64,000 nucleotides of DNA from Macrolepiota albuminosa (GCA_027475525.1 JAMWFC010000005.1:124001-188000); one strand, 5' to 3'. Positions 1-11,724 are shown, counted from the first letter of the stretch. Program-made: numbers and translations. The notes: generated by a model not told the origin, from the sequence alone.

Positions 1-21
1 TCCCTCCTTACACCGTTCTTG

Positions 22-2739
22 ATGGCTACGTATACTCACACTTACTACCCTATGGGCTATCAGACCGACCCCTACGGACGTCCGGTCCCCAATCATTACT
101 CTGCACAAACCCCCTGCCCTGCCTACCCACCCCTCCCATACGAACCTCAGTATCTCCACTGCCACTAGGCCCCCGACCCATCCCTCTATGATCTGGGGCC
201 CTCAGCCAGCTAGGCCCCCCCACCCAACTTAGCTATGGCACGACCCGTGGAGGTCCCCTCGTACCAGAGCATCCCCGGGGGCCTACCGAAGACACCACCA
301 GTCCCCAGCGGACCTCGCCTGGTACCCCCCAGCGAGGGCCCCTTTGCACCTACCCCCTACTACGGTTACCAGCGCCCTGCCCCCCAACCCCAGGTACCCC
401 TCAACTATGACTACCCCCCTCGACACTACCCAACCGCCGCCCCATCCGCTCGGACTCCCCCCTCGCCAATGGAACAACGACGTCTCGAGGACTATGAACG
501 GCAACGGGACGAAGTGCTCCGCTTGCTCAGGATCTCACCGGAGGACTTTGCACAACAGGCAAAGGCGCTACTCACGGAATTCGGACATGACGACTTCATA
601 GGCACACCGGAGGACTGGGCCCATTGCTTGGTCAAATTCGGGGATTGCCTCACACGAGGAGAACTCCTGGAGCAGACGATGGTAAAGTATAGGTGCAACA
701 CTATCCTCCGCGAAGAATTACAGCAACTGCTTGACAAAGTCCACACGTCCCCATCCCCCCGACCCCTCAATGACCCCACGGACCTGGGCCGCTCGATTCA
801 CATCCAACGGGAACCCCCAGAACCGGCCCCGGCAGTCTCCGCGACCCCCACTCCGGAGCAGCGACAACGGGAAGAGCGGCAAAACGCCTTAGCAATACTG
901 CAGTCCCTCAACCTGATGGGAGGGCTATTCAATCAGCCTGCTGCCTGCATGGTAGGATTGTCAACTCGCCGTAGGGCTAACTCAGTTCCTAGCACCTTCG
1001 AGACCTGGGAACAGCCCCAGAGACCCCTGGAACCCCTTCCGCAAACAGACAACGCCCGACCCCCAGCCCCGGCGAACCCCGGTAGACCCTGCATGGACAC
1101 CACTAGCATGGAAAACACGCTGTGCTACATCGACGAGCTCACACGTGAACAACGTCCCGCGCCCGCGCCTGCCCCCTACGTCAGCCCCGGCCCCCCCAGA
1201 ACGCAATTTCCACCGCGACCCCCCACCCCACTTCGACTTACGGAACCCCCCGCGACCCCCAATGCAAGCACGACCCTCCCGGACTGAACGTCTCCCGTGC
1301 AATCCAGCACCCGATCCAGCACCCGGCCCCCCTCTGAATGACCCAACACTGCCGAATCCTCCCCGACCGCCTCCGCCACCCCCATCCGAACCTTGAGGAC
1401 AACCCCCAGGCCCCCCACCTCCGAACCTTGAGGACGACCCCCAGGCCCCCCACCTCCGCCACCCCCCGTGTGGAGACCCAGGCCTCCCCCTGGCAGGAAC
1501 GAACCCCCTTGAGACAATGGACCTCCCGGGCACAGACCTCCAGGTGAGCCACCTGGAGGAGGCCCTCCAGGCAGGTGGGGTCCTGCCCTTGGTGTGTTTC
1601 CTCTACAGGGAGGGGGGGGTAACCATTACTACTATTACTACAATGCCAGCCCCCCTCCCCGCAACGCTGCCAGACCGGATGACGCTCGTGATGCCCTCGC
1701 CCGCGAAGAACGTCTGGACATTCAAAAGCCCGATGCATTCACGGGCTGGGACCCCCAAAAATGGCATACATTCTTTACTCAGTGTCTCAATACGTTTCAG
1801 GCAAAACCACTCATGTTTCAGGTTGACAGCTTCCGAGTGGCCTTTGCCACCTCGTACCTCCAGGGGATCGCCTTTGACCACTACACGGCCCTCATCCAGT
1901 TCGACCCCAACAACCCGGCACTCACCTACTGGCAAGCCTTCGTCGACGAGTTCTCCAAGAAATTCAGGATCTACAACACCGTGGCCAAAGCCGAGGACAA
2001 CCTCTTCAACCTCCGGATGCGCTCTGAAGAACGTTTCACTACCTTCATTGTATGTTTTAAAAAGGAAGCTTACGAGACAGGTTGGAATTACAGCACCCTC
2101 CGGTACGCCCTCCGCTGTGCCTTGCCGCAGCGTATCAAGGACGTCCTCCGACTCGCCCCAAAACAACCCTTCTATGACGGATACAAGGCCCTCGTCATGC
2201 AGATCGACCAACGCTACTGAGAAGACCGCAGCAAGTACTTGAACTCCCAGCCCCCCTGGAACTCTAGGGGAGGACCCCCTTGGCCCTCCAGCGAAACCCC
2301 CAACCCCCAAGGTCGGAACCCCGGTTCCTCCGCGTTCTCTGGTGGCCGACCTCCGGTGAGTCACGGCCCGCGTAATGCTAACCCCGGCAGCGGCATTCGC
2401 CCCCAGGCCCAACTCAATGCCACCATGGCCGCCCACGACCCGGGCGACGCGCCAAGCCCTGAGGAACCCCCGGAAGACCCCAAAGACTTCGACGTCAACA
2501 ACGAACGAGACGAGGAGGCCCTCTGGGCCAACCGGCTTCAAAAGAAGGGACAACCCTGGATCGAAGTCCCGAAGGATGTGCAGGGACGGCAAAGGAGGGA
2601 AGGTGCGTGCATACTCTGCGGTGAGAAAGACCATTTTATCTCTGAGTGCCCTCAACAACAGGTTATGGGACGCGCCACCTGGACCTTCGAAGGGGAGGAT
2701 GCCACCTACGAGTACTTGGAAAACGACCCGGTGATTTAG
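22..2739 (+). pseudogene. Gag of copy A (broken)
   Basis: Structural nucleocapsid polyprotein of family 1. The start ATG at 22 matches the gag starts of B and D. The N-terminal part is Pro/Tyr-rich, followed by a Pro/Arg-rich linker, then a retrotransposon-gag capsid domain in an open stretch at 1594-2220 (rich in F, W and amphipathic helices). A CCHC zinc knuckle C-X2-C-X4-H-X4-C is encoded near 2610-2655, and the frame ends at 2737-2739. Two early TGG codons have become TAG near 166 and 210, and frame changes occur near 1165 and 1400, so no full protein can be made. A 35-bp tandem duplication lies at 1386-1455. Confidence 0.85.
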
Positions 2740-3050
2740 ACCCAGAAGACGCCTTAAATCGTGGAATCTCTCACACCTTCGCTCCACGACACTCATACAG
2801 GACACCCTGACAGCTTACCTACCCTCCCACTCCTCGCACTCCCTCCTCCTCAAAACTCGCCTCACCCCCTCCGGAACCCCCCTCAACACCCTCGTTGACA
2901 GTGGTGCCACCGACAACTTCATCGACAAAGCATGGTCTATCCTCGCCCCGGAACCCGCTCAGCGACTCCCGGTCCCAGTACGGCTCTGCCTCTTTGACGG
3001 GGACGCCTCCACGGCAGGGGATATCACTCACTTCATGTGTATGCCCGTTA

Positions 3051-3204
3051 CTTTCGCCAACGGACAGACTCACACCCTCCGGATGTTGATAACCAAACTC
3101 CACCCTTCTGCACCCCTGGTCCTAGGGCTTTCGCCAACGGACAGACTCACACCCTCCGGATGTTGATAACCAAACTCCACCCTTCTGCACCCCTGGTCCT
3201 AGGG
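3051..3204 (+). repeat. 77-bp tandem duplication (2 units)
   Basis: Units 3051-3127 and 3128-3204 are identical. Other family-1 copies have one unit. It breaks the frame of the first retropepsin domain. Confidence 0.95.
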
Positions 3205-4507
3205 CTCCCGTGGCTCTGAGACACCAACCCGTGCATCAATTGGCAACATCTTACCCTCTGCCTGACTCGGGACCCAACGCCCAACAACCAGCAACTCCTC
3301 TTCGACATCCCCCACTCTCTGAACCCTACCCTGAAGGACAGGCCCCCACCACCCCCCGGACTTCAGTCCCGCTCGTCCCGATCCTTTGTTATCAATGCCA
3401 GGCTGGACGGCACCCCGGGGCCGATATTGGCCCTCATTGACAGCGGAGCCACCGGAGTTTTCATCAGCGACGCCCTCGACCTCCCCCACGACTCCCTCGA
3501 CCAGCCCCTCTGCCTGCAACACCTCGATGGCACCCCCTCCGCCTCCGGCCCCATCCAGAGATCTCATTTGGGACGCGTGACCCTGGACAACGACTACAAA
3601 TTCACCTCCAACTTCCTGGTCATGCGACTCCACGAATCGACCCCGATGGTGCTGGGACTACCCTAGCTGCACGACACGAACCCTGACATCGATTGGAGGA
3701 CGCTCACCATGACCTTCCCAGGACCCGAAGACCACCCCTCGACCGCCGTGCACCTCTGGGCCCTAGGAAGCGACCCAACGCCCGACACCTCCAGGACAAC
3801 TGCCGTGCCCCCCACACATTCACCGCCCACACCTGTCCGAGACCGCAAGGCCCCTGATCGACCCCCAAACATTCCTTGGAACAAGTACAAAGGGCCGAAC
3901 TACCCTGACTGGTCTCAGACACATGTCAAGCCCGCTCCAGCCGATGCGCCTGCGACTCCGATCGACCTGAACGCACTCAACATTAGGATCATCGGAGCTG
4001 CCCCCTTCGCCCGCCTCATGAAGGATGGAACACCCACGTTTCAGCTACATACCTCACCATCTCTCCCAGAAGAACATCTACAAGGGGACACTATTCCCCC
4101 GGAAAAGAAGTCCGAGGAGCAGATCCTCCGAGAAGTAGTTCCCCCGGAGTATCATGAGTTCGCTGACGTATTCTCTGAAGGAGGCGCCAAGGAAATTTCC
4201 CCGCACCGCCCCTATGACCACACTATCGACCTCGAGAAAGGAGCTGCCCCCCCTTTCGGCAAGGTATACAACATGTTGGAAGTCAAACTCTGGGCCCTCA
4301 AGGACTACCTTGACGAAATGCTTGGTAAGAGATTCATCCAACCCTCTGCCTCCGCCGCCGGAGTCCCGGTTCTATTCACCAAGAAGAAGGACAGCTCGCT
4401 CCGACTCTGCGTCGACTACCGGGGACTCAATAAAATCACCAAGAAGAACCGCTACCTGCTTCCGCTTATTGGCGATCTGGTCGATTGACTCCGCAGTGCC
4501 AGGGTTT

Positions 4508-5026
4508 TGTAAGGGCAACCTCTAGAGGCTGTGGCTCAGTCACACAGCTGGCAGAGGAAGATCCAAAGTGTATTAGAATATATACTGACAATATCAAAGT
4601 AGCTACTCACCTGGCAGAGGGAGATCCAAAGAGAACAAGTCTGGGGATTCCCTATGCCAGGTTGGACGCTTCTGGGGCCTCTGAAGCATGGGAAACAACT
4701 GTACAGTACAACAAAACCTTAAAAACTCGAAAATTGACTAACCAAACAAGTGTGCAAACAAGGGAGGAAAACTCCGGACTTTTAGAAGTCAGAAAGGCAA
4801 ACTCCGGCTTATCTAAGCAGCCTGGAGTGGTGCTGAAGGGCCCACACTTGTCTGAGTGATAGCTAAAGAACCAGAGCACCTCAAAGGTTGAGAATAGTAC
4901 TAACAGATAGTGTTGAAAAAGTAGTAACAGCAAAATGAGAGAATGATAGAAGAAATAAGGAAGTGAATGAAAGGAGAGTGAAGAAATAAAGAGTGAAAGA
5001 AGAAAGGAATGAGGAGTCCCCTGACA
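4508..5026. mobile_element. Solo LTR-like insertion, 519 bp, unassigned family
   Basis: The insert begins TGTAAGGG and ends CCCTGACA (imperfect terminal inverted repeat, TG...CA). It is flanked by a perfect 5-bp duplication GGTTT at 4503-4507 and 5027-5031. Copies B and G read straight through this point in RT, which gives the empty site. Inside are two copies of a roughly 20-bp box at about 4549-4570 and 4612-4633, and an A/G-rich 3' third. There is no coding capacity. It does not resemble the other LTRs in the window. Confidence 0.8.
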
Positions 5027-5550
5027 GGTTTACACAAAGATCGACCTCTGCTCCGGTTACAACAACATCCGCATCGCCCCAGGACACAAGTGGAAGACTG
5101 CGTTCTGCACGCGGTATGGTCTGTTTGAGTACCTTGTGATGCTTTTTGGAATGACTAACTCCCCCGCCACGTTCCAATACTTCATGAACGACATCTTCGA
5201 CGACATCAGCGACGTTTTCGTGATCGTCTACCTGGACGACATCCTCATTTATTCCGACTCGCAGGAGGACCACCAGATGCATGTCTGGCAAGTCCTCAAA
5301 CGCCTCCGGGAGCACAACCTCCATGCCAAACCCGAGAAGTGTTCATTCCATACGGAAGAGGTTGAGTATCTTGGCGTCTGTCAGGTTCCGCTGAGTCGGG
5401 GGCTTTCCGGGAAAGCAACGCCCTTACGATGCGGACTTGACCTACAAATACTCGGGTGTCTGGAACTCCGGGACTAGGATTCCGGGGTTCAAGACGTGGA
5501 CAGGGAAATCCCGGGAGAGGGGACTTAGTCCGGGGGTTTTGGGTGGATGG

Positions 5551-5704
5551 GTAACGGGGAAGTTCGGGTAGGGGTCGAGTCGTGAACCGGGGGTTCTAAG
5601 ACGAGACCAAGTTAGTAAGTTAAAGTCGTAACGGGGAAGTTCGGGTAGGGGTCGAGTCGTGAACCGGGGGTTCTAAGACGAGACCAAGTTAGTAAGTTAA
5701 AGTC
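5551..5704 (+). repeat. 77-bp tandem duplication
   Basis: Units 5551-5627 and 5628-5704 are identical. The 5' LTR of the same element has a single unit at the matching place (16211 onward). Confidence 0.95.
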
Positions 5705-5951
5705 GTGAAGTGCATACCGGTCTTAGAGCACGCGATTATCCAAGCGTGCCAGTCAAGCGTGCCAGTCAATGCGTACCAGTCAAATAGAGGGCACGCAACA
5801 ATCCAAGTAAAGCAGAGTAACAGTATATGTATGCAATATCAAGACTAGCGAATACAACAGGGAACTATGCTATAAGTACTACGGGACTGGGTCTCGGGGT
5901 TCCGGGATGTTTGGGATGGGTTCCGGGGGTCATTGAGTAGCGGCAGAGGCT

Positions 5952-6105
5952 GCATACCGGGATCGCGCGTGTGGGGCGCGCGATCAATTGGCGCGGATGG
6001 AGCCGTGATGCGTGATGCGCGATGGTCGGCATACCGGGATCGCGCGTGTGGGGCGCGCGATCAATTGGCGCGGATGGAGCCGTGATGCGTGATGCGCGAT
6101 GGTCG
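5952..6105 (+). repeat. 77-bp tandem duplication
   Basis: Units start at 5952 and 6029. The same duplication occurs at the same place in the 5' LTR (16610-16763) but not in the LTRs of A, D or the solo copy. Confidence 0.95.
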
Positions 6106-6287
6106 GGAGCGAGTCGTGTGATCTGATCGTTGATCGGGGCTGGGGGCGGCTGATGGCGGTCCTTGATGCACGTAATGGCGGTGTCGGCGGTCGTGATGGC
6201 GGGGCGTGTCCTGTGGGGTTGGAGGGGGGTCCCGGAGGGTGTTCCGGGGGTGTCCTGGGGTGGGCCCGGAGGGAAGAGGTCGTGACA

Positions 6288-6300
6288 TCACCCCCCCTTC
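6288..6300 (-). other. Polypurine tract of copy B
   Basis: Read on the minus strand this is GAAGGGGGGGTGA directly before the 3' LTR, the expected primer for plus-strand DNA synthesis. Copy A has the matching GAAGGGGTGA at 22228-22237. Confidence 0.8.
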
Positions 6301-6416
6301 AGCGCCGAGACCCTCTGAGGCACGCATAGCCGGGGGTTTGGACCGGGGCCCAACCGTGGGATCCGGCACCTGACTTGCCACGTATCGAAAAAAATTTTTT
6401 ACCATCAAACTCAACC

Positions 6417-8233
6417 ATGTCGCGTACGCCGACGCATTCCCCGACGCCCCCGCAAACCAACGAGGTCGCACCCCTTATGGCCTGGGAAGCCCGGGACGCG
6501 CGATACCGAGCCCGTCTTGACCGGGAGCGTGTGGCGGCGCTCGTCGAGCAACGTGAGTACTCCCGCGCCGCCCCCTTACCCCACTGACCTTTCCTTTTCA
6601 GAACAACGCAACATTCCTGCTCCGGAGGCAGGTCCAAGCCGGCTCCCGGAGTCTGCTCCTGCAGCGGGTCCCGGGGGTCCTTCGGGGTCAGGCCCCAGTC
6701 GTCCCGCGCCTTCCTTTGCGCGGATGACCGTGCGTCCTCCTTGTCCCCAGCCCCCTCCCCGCCCGAGATTGCCTGCCCCTCGTTTTCGTCGCTCCCGGAT
6801 GGCGATAGGGACCGTGGCAGAGGTCCCAGAGGGTCAACATGTCGCGTGGGCGGGCGCCACGCAGGAGCTGTTCAAGGAGGCCCTGGAGAGGCCCCGGGGA
6901 CTGCCTACTCACGCGTCGTGCATGAGTAACGGACCGGTGAGTTGTGCCCTACCTATGATCCCTATTGCTGACTTCGGTGCAGTGCTTGCACTGCGCCCGC
7001 CGGGGGGTGCTTTGCACCTTCGAAGTCCCGAGCCCCTCGTCCCGCCGGGACACGGCTGTGTGCGAGGCTTGCCGCCTCAATCACGAGCGTTGTTCCGTGT
7101 CGGCGCTGTGGAGGGCGCGTTCTGTCGCCCGGGAGCAGGGATGGCCGTTGGCGGGAATCACCTGGAGGATGGGTGTGGAGGAGAGGGATTGGGTGGCGGA
7201 GCCGGTAGGCGAGGGGGTGGAGCCAGAGGGGGGGGTGCCCGCGGCGTCCGCGGAAGTGTCCAGCGGGGGGTCGGGGGGTCAGGGGGCCAGGTTGGGGGGC
7301 CGGGGCCGGCCCGTGGTCCTCATCACCCGTCGGGTGACCCGGTCCAGCGCCCAGGGGTGGGAAGGGCGGGGGCGCCCTGATAAGGGCAAGTGGCGGGCGT
7401 TGTCTAGCCCCTCCCCGGGGCCTTCCAAGAGGGCGCGCTTGCCTTCTGGGACCCCTTCCCCAGTTTCCCCCCCGCGTCTTTCCCCGGCAGCGTTCTCGCC
7501 TTTGTCGGGGCAGCCCTTGGAGGCGGATGTGGTGGCCCCTCACGAGCGCCCGGGGGAGTTCAAAGAGGGTGGGGAGGAGGCCGTCGCGCGTCGGGAGTCC
7601 GAGACGGGCTGGGAGACGCTTCGATTGTTGGAGGAGGCTCGGGTAGCTCGGGGGGAGGTGGAGGCGGAGCTGGAGGCGTTGAGGGCGAGGTTGGGGCAGG
7701 GGGTGGGGATCCCGGAGCGGTAGCTCGGGGGGAGGTGGAGGCGGAGCTGGAGGCGTTGAGGGCGAGGTTGGGGCAGGGGGTGGGGATCCCGGAGCGGACC
7801 CCCTCGGGACAGGAGCTGGTGGAGGGTCTTTGCCGCGATGTGGTGGTCTCGCGTATGGCGTCCTTGAGTGAGTCCACTGCTGCTCGCCTACTTCCTTCTG
7901 CTGACGTCTTCAGGCTGGGCCCGGGAGCACCGCTTGCTCCTGGACGGGGCTGCCGCGGCCCTTGCTACGCTACAGGAGGGGCAACGCCCGGAGCTGACGA
8001 CCCCCGGGGTGGAGCGCGGCCTCGACCTCCTGGGGCGGCTGGTGGTTGCTCACCGGCGAAGGAACGTGCCCGCCCCAGGCTCCTGGTTCGAACGCGTGTT
8101 GGACGAGGGCGAGCCTCTTCCATTGTGGGAAGCGCTGGCCGAGGAGGTCTGGCAGGAGCGCGGTCCGGAGGGGGTAGGGGAGGGCTTCCGGGGCTGGCCA
8201 TGGGGAGGGGGTAGTGAGGGGGGCTCCGGTTAG
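6417..8233 (+). CDS. Antisense spliced gene of copy B: Zn2Cys6-like protein
   Basis: Runs opposite to gag-pol of its own element. Four exons: 6417-6552, 6602-6936, 6983-7867, 7914-8233. Introns are 49, 46 and 46 bp, all GT-AG with GTGAGT donors, and phases 1, 0 and 1 match. Exon 3 contains a 77-bp duplication (7643-7796) that makes a stop; removing one unit leaves 533 codons open to TAG. Exon 3 begins with six cysteines spaced C-X2-C-X6-C-X15-C-X2-C-X6-C (about residues 158-194), the spacing of a fungal Zn2Cys6 DNA-binding cluster with a long loop. Further on are a basic GPSKRARL stretch (possible nuclear signal) and a Leu/Glu/Arg-rich likely coiled coil (about 365-398). The ATG has an AACC context 130 bp from the 3' LTR, which could supply the promoter. 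A nuclear regulator is inferred; the true function is unknown. Confidence 0.75.
7643..7796 (+). repeat. 77-bp tandem duplication inside the antisense gene
   Basis: Units 7643-7719 and 7720-7796 are identical. The second unit causes a frameshift and stop in exon 3. Copy G has one unit here. Confidence 0.95.
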
Positions 8234-8508
8234 GGTGTGGTATTTTTGGTGCTTTCTTGTCGTCTTCGTACGCCCGTTTCGCTGACCTGTGTAATAATGT
8301 ACTTGTAGAAAATGTACATACTTGGTTTCACGTAGTAATAGTGGTGTAAGTAAAGTGGCGGGGTAGTTGGGAAGAGTACCTTGCCCATAATCCGGGGCGC
8401 TACTGTAAAAAAAGGAAAACTAGAAGGGATTAAGATCTAGAAAGGAAAAACAGAAAGTATACGCGGGAGTTGAATCCCTGATGAGTCCAGAGGCGGGGGT
8501 TACACCCA
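8234..8508. other. Intergenic gap between convergent antisense gene and pol
   Basis: 275 bp of A/T-richer sequence separate the stop of the plus-strand antisense gene (8233) from the stop of minus-strand pol (8509). The gap must hold both 3' ends. Similar gaps exist in A (19186-19472) and G (46754-47055). I see no coding region or clear hairpin. Confidence 0.6.
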
Positions 8509-8850
8509 CTACTGCCGTCTGTGAGTCCTGCGCCCCGGAGGGTCGTTTCCCGGGTGCCGTTGTTGGAAGTCCCGGAGTTTGTCGAGGGCGCCTTCGAGGT
8601 TTTTGCGTGGTTCCCAAGTGTCGTCTTCCGGGCCGTATCCCTTCCACCGTATGAGGAAGTGGGGTCGTCCACGAATGTTCCGGGAGTCGAGGATGTCTTC
8701 GACCTCGTAGTGGTACTCGTCCTCGACCTCGACCGGGGGAGGGGGTTCGGGTCGTCGTCCAGGGAAGGGATCTGGGGGGTGTCGCTCCAGGAGGCGGATG
8801 TGGAAAACCGGGTGCAGTCCTTTTAGTCCCGGGGGAAGTTCAATCTTGTA

Positions 8851-9004
8851 GGCGTGGGATGAGACCTTCTTCAATATTTTGAACGGGCCGAGACGCTTGT
8901 GATCGAGTTTTGGGGAGGGCCGGCAGAGGCGTGGGATGAGACCTTCTTCAATATTTTGAACGGGCCGAGACGCTTGTGATCGAGTTTTGGGGAGGGCCGG
9001 CAGA
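8851..9004 (+). repeat. 77-bp tandem duplication
   Basis: Units start at 8851 and 8928. They lie in the integrase C-terminal part of copy B; copies A and G have one unit. Confidence 0.95.
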
Positions 9005-11227
9005 TGCGGAGGTGTCGTTGATCTAACCATACCTTTGTCCCAGGGGTCCAGTCGGGGGTGTCTTCCCGTTTCTGGTCGGCGTGTTTCGCGTAGGCCCAGT
9101 TCGCGGTGTCAATCACTTTCCGGAGAAACTCGTGAAGAGACTGGAGATCCCGGGCGACCTCGTGGGCGGCGTGTGACGGGATGTCCCGGAGCGAGAGCGT
9201 CAGTCGAGGATGGTACCCCTTGTTGGCAAAGAAGGGCGATACCCTGGTGGCGGAGTGTGGCATGTTGTTGTAGGTGAACTCAGCCAGGGGGAGCTCGGCG
9301 CACCAGTCGTCCTGCAGGTAGTTGACGTACAGCTGGAGGTACTGCTCGAGGGACTGGTTGACCCTTTCGGTCTGACCGTCGGTTTTGGGGTGGTAGGCGG
9401 TAGAGAGGTTAGTCTTTACTTCAAGTGCCTTACACAGGGAAGTCCAAAACTTGGATACAAAGAGGGGGCCACGGTCGGAGACGATGTCGTCTGGGAGTCC
9501 ATGTTTGGCGAAGACGTGCTCGAGGAACAGTCGGGCAAAGTCCGGGGCGGTGTCCGTGGTATGGCAGGGTAGGAAGATGCCCTGTTTGGTTAGCCTGCAC
9601 ACAACGACGAGAATGGCATCGAACCCTTCAGATTCCGGGAGTTCGACGATGTGGTCCAGGGATATGGAGGACCAGGGGCGTCGTCCGACTGGCAGGGGTT
9701 TCAGGAGTCCGTATGGTCAGTGTCGGGGGACCTTGGCCCGGAGGCAGGGTTCACATGATCGAATGTAGCGGGTCACGTCCTTCTTCAACCCTGGCCAAAA
9801 GTAAGTCCGGGAGATCAGCTGGAGAGTCTTACGTATTCCAGGGTGTCCCCGGAGCTTGTGATCGTGGTGTTGACGAAGGACGTCGTAGCGGAGTCGGGCG
9901 TGATCCAGGACGTAGATGCGGCCGTCCCGGAGGAGGAGTTTTTTGTCGGGGGACAAGGAGAAGGCGGGGTCCCGGTCGGTTTCGTCGGAAGGGTTTCGGG
10001 GGTCGTGATCGGTGAAGTACTTGTCTCGGGGAGCGCGGCGGATCTGATTCAGGGTTCCTTCGTCGTTTAAGATCAGTACGGCATTCAGATGTTCGGGAGG
10101 GATCACCACGCGATGATTGAACGCATTGCGTTCCGCCTCGAATGACTTCTTGGGGTAGACGTCCGGTCGACGGGTAAGGGCATTGGGCTTGGCGCCAAGT
10201 CGTCCCGGGCGGTACTGGATCGTGAAGTTGTATTCCGAGAGGATCTCGGACCATCGGGCCTGCCGTCGACTGAGTTGCTTGGTCGTGGTGAAGTACTGCA
10301 GGTTATTATGATCCGAATAGACCTGGATCCGGTGCTGGGCTCCCTTGAGGTAGGCCCGCCATTGCTTGAAGGCTTCGACGATGGCGAGGAGCTCCTTGTC
10401 ATAGATGTTGTAGTTGAGCTCGGCGTCGATCATGGACCGGGTGTAGAAGGCAATGGGCCGGGGCTCCCCTCCGTCAGGTTCCATCTGCGAGAGAATCCCG
10501 GCGATGGCATAGTCGGAGGCGTCGCATTCCAGGATAATCGGGAGGGTCGGGTCGTAGTGCTGGAGTACGGGGGCGGCTGTGAAAGCCTCCTTGAGCAGGT
10601 TAAAGACGCTCTGGCACTTACTGTCCCAGTTCCAGGCGATGTCCTTACGCGTGAGCCGGTTGAGGGGTTTCGTGATCCCGGAGTAGTTGTCTATAAACCT
10701 CCGGTAGAAGTTAGCGAAACCCAAGAAGGACTGTACTTCCTTCACGTTCCGGGGCTGCGGCCAGTTGACGATGGCCTCAACCTTGTGGGGATCCATGCGG
10801 ACGCCGTTCGGGGATACGATGACGCCAAGATACTCCACCTCTTCCGTGTGGAATGAACACTTCTTGGCTTGGCGTGGAGATTGTGCTCCCGGAGGCGTTC
10901 GAGGACTTGCCAGACATGCTTCTGGTGGTCCTCCGGCGAGTCGGAATAAATGAGGATGTCGTCCAGGTAGACGATCACAAAGACGTCGCTCATGTCGTGG
11001 AAGATGTCGTTCATGAAGTATTGGAACGTGGCGGGGGAGTTAGTCATTCCAAAAGGCATCACAAGGTACTCAAACAGACCATACCGCGTGCGGAACGCGG
11101 TTTTCCACTCGTGTCCCGGGGCGATGCGGACGTTGTTGTAACCGGAGCGGAGGTCAATCTTTGTATAAACCTTGGCACTGCGGAGTCGATCGACCAGATC
11201 GCCAATGAGCAGGAGCGGGTAGCGGTT

Positions 11228-11381
11228 CTTCTTGGTGATCTTATTGAGTCCCCGGTAGTCGACACAGAGTCGGAGCGAGCCGTCCTTCTTCTTGGCAAAT
11301 AGAACTTCTTGGTGATCTTATTGAGTCCCCGGTAGTCGACACAGAGTCGGAGCGAGCCGTCCTTCTTCTTGGCAAATAGAA
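11228..11381 (+). repeat. 77-bp tandem duplication
   Basis: Period 77 between 11234 and 11311, with a few bases of junction ambiguity (CTTCTT). It lies in RT of copy B; A and G have one unit. Confidence 0.93.
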
Positions 11382-11570
11382 CTGAGGCTCCGGCGGCGGA
11401 GGCGGAGGGTCGGATGAATCCCTTACCGAGCATTTCGTCGAGGTAGTCCTTGAGGGCCCGGAGTTCGACCTCCGACATGTTGTAGACCTTGCCGAAAGGG
11501 GGGGTGGCTCCTTCCTCGAGGTCGATGGTGTGATCATAGGGGCGGTGAGGGGGGATCTCCTTGGCGTCTC

Positions 11571-11724
11571 CTTCGGAGAATACGTCAGCGAACTCGTGAT
11601 ACTCTGGGGGAACTACTTCTCGGAGGATTTGCTCCTCGGTTTTCTTCCTTCGGAGAATACGTCAGCGAACTCGTGATACTCTGGGGGAACTACTTCTCGG
11701 AGGATTTGCTCCTCGGTTTTCTGT
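11571..11724 (+). repeat. 77-bp tandem duplication
   Basis: Units start at 11571 and 11648 in the protease-RT linker of copy B; A and G have one unit. Confidence 0.95.

Larger units (their letters stand above)
1..5378 (+). mobile_element. Family-1 Ty3/Gypsy chromovirus copy A, left part
   Basis: The window opens just inside the element. Its first bases match the sequence that follows the primer-binding site in copy D (62358 onward), so A's 5' LTR lies just off the left edge. Gag, two retropepsin domains and the front of reverse transcriptase follow on the plus strand. RT is cut at 5378 by insertion of copy B and resumes at 16946. The 5-bp target duplication is GCGTC at 5374-5378 and GTGTC at 16946-16950, one CpG transition apart. 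The copy is decayed and also carries a 519-bp solo LTR at 4508-5026. Confidence 0.9.
2758..5378 (+). pseudogene. Protease and RT N-terminal part of copy A (broken)
   Basis: Front half of the family-1 Pol polyprotein. It encodes two successive retropepsin-like domains, each with a D-S-G-A-T active-site motif (Asp codons at 2897-2899 and 3439-3441) and each followed by a V-L-G-L-P-W-like strand. RT follows, with the fingers motif [17 protein letters not shown] near 4410-4455. RT is split by a solo LTR (4508-5026) and resumes at 5032 with YLDD at 5229-5240. A 77-bp duplication at 3051-3204 breaks the first protease frame. A TGG to TAG change lies near 3664. Coding stops at the B insertion after 5378 and continues at 16946. 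Confidence 0.85.
5379..6287 (-). repeat. 3' LTR of copy B
   Basis: Reads TGTCAGG...GTCGTGACA on the plus strand, the reverse complement of the family-1 LTR. It is 909 bp as given, including two 77-bp duplications (5551-5704, 5952-6105), so 755 bp corrected. It is the 3' LTR because the polypurine tract abuts it at 6288. Confidence 0.9.

Noticed and set aside
1386..1455. 35-bp tandem duplication in gag of A as part of the 77-bp set
   Set aside because: Its period is 35, not 77, it has one mismatch, and it lies in a naturally repetitive Pro-rich stretch. It may be a real slippage event.
982..1533. Long Gly/Arg-rich open frames opposite gag and protease (also 1603-2805, 3199-3633, 12261-12690, 14104-14805)
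   Set aside because: They are shadows of Pro-rich sense coding sequence with high GC, with no independent motif or splice structure. The kept antisense genes lie outside pol and have introns.
5952..6105. 77-bp repeats as a regulatory minisatellite or CRISPR-like array
   Set aside because: Only two units per site, no shared sequence between sites, no spacers, and the same period in coding and LTR sequence. An assembly overlap is the simpler reading.
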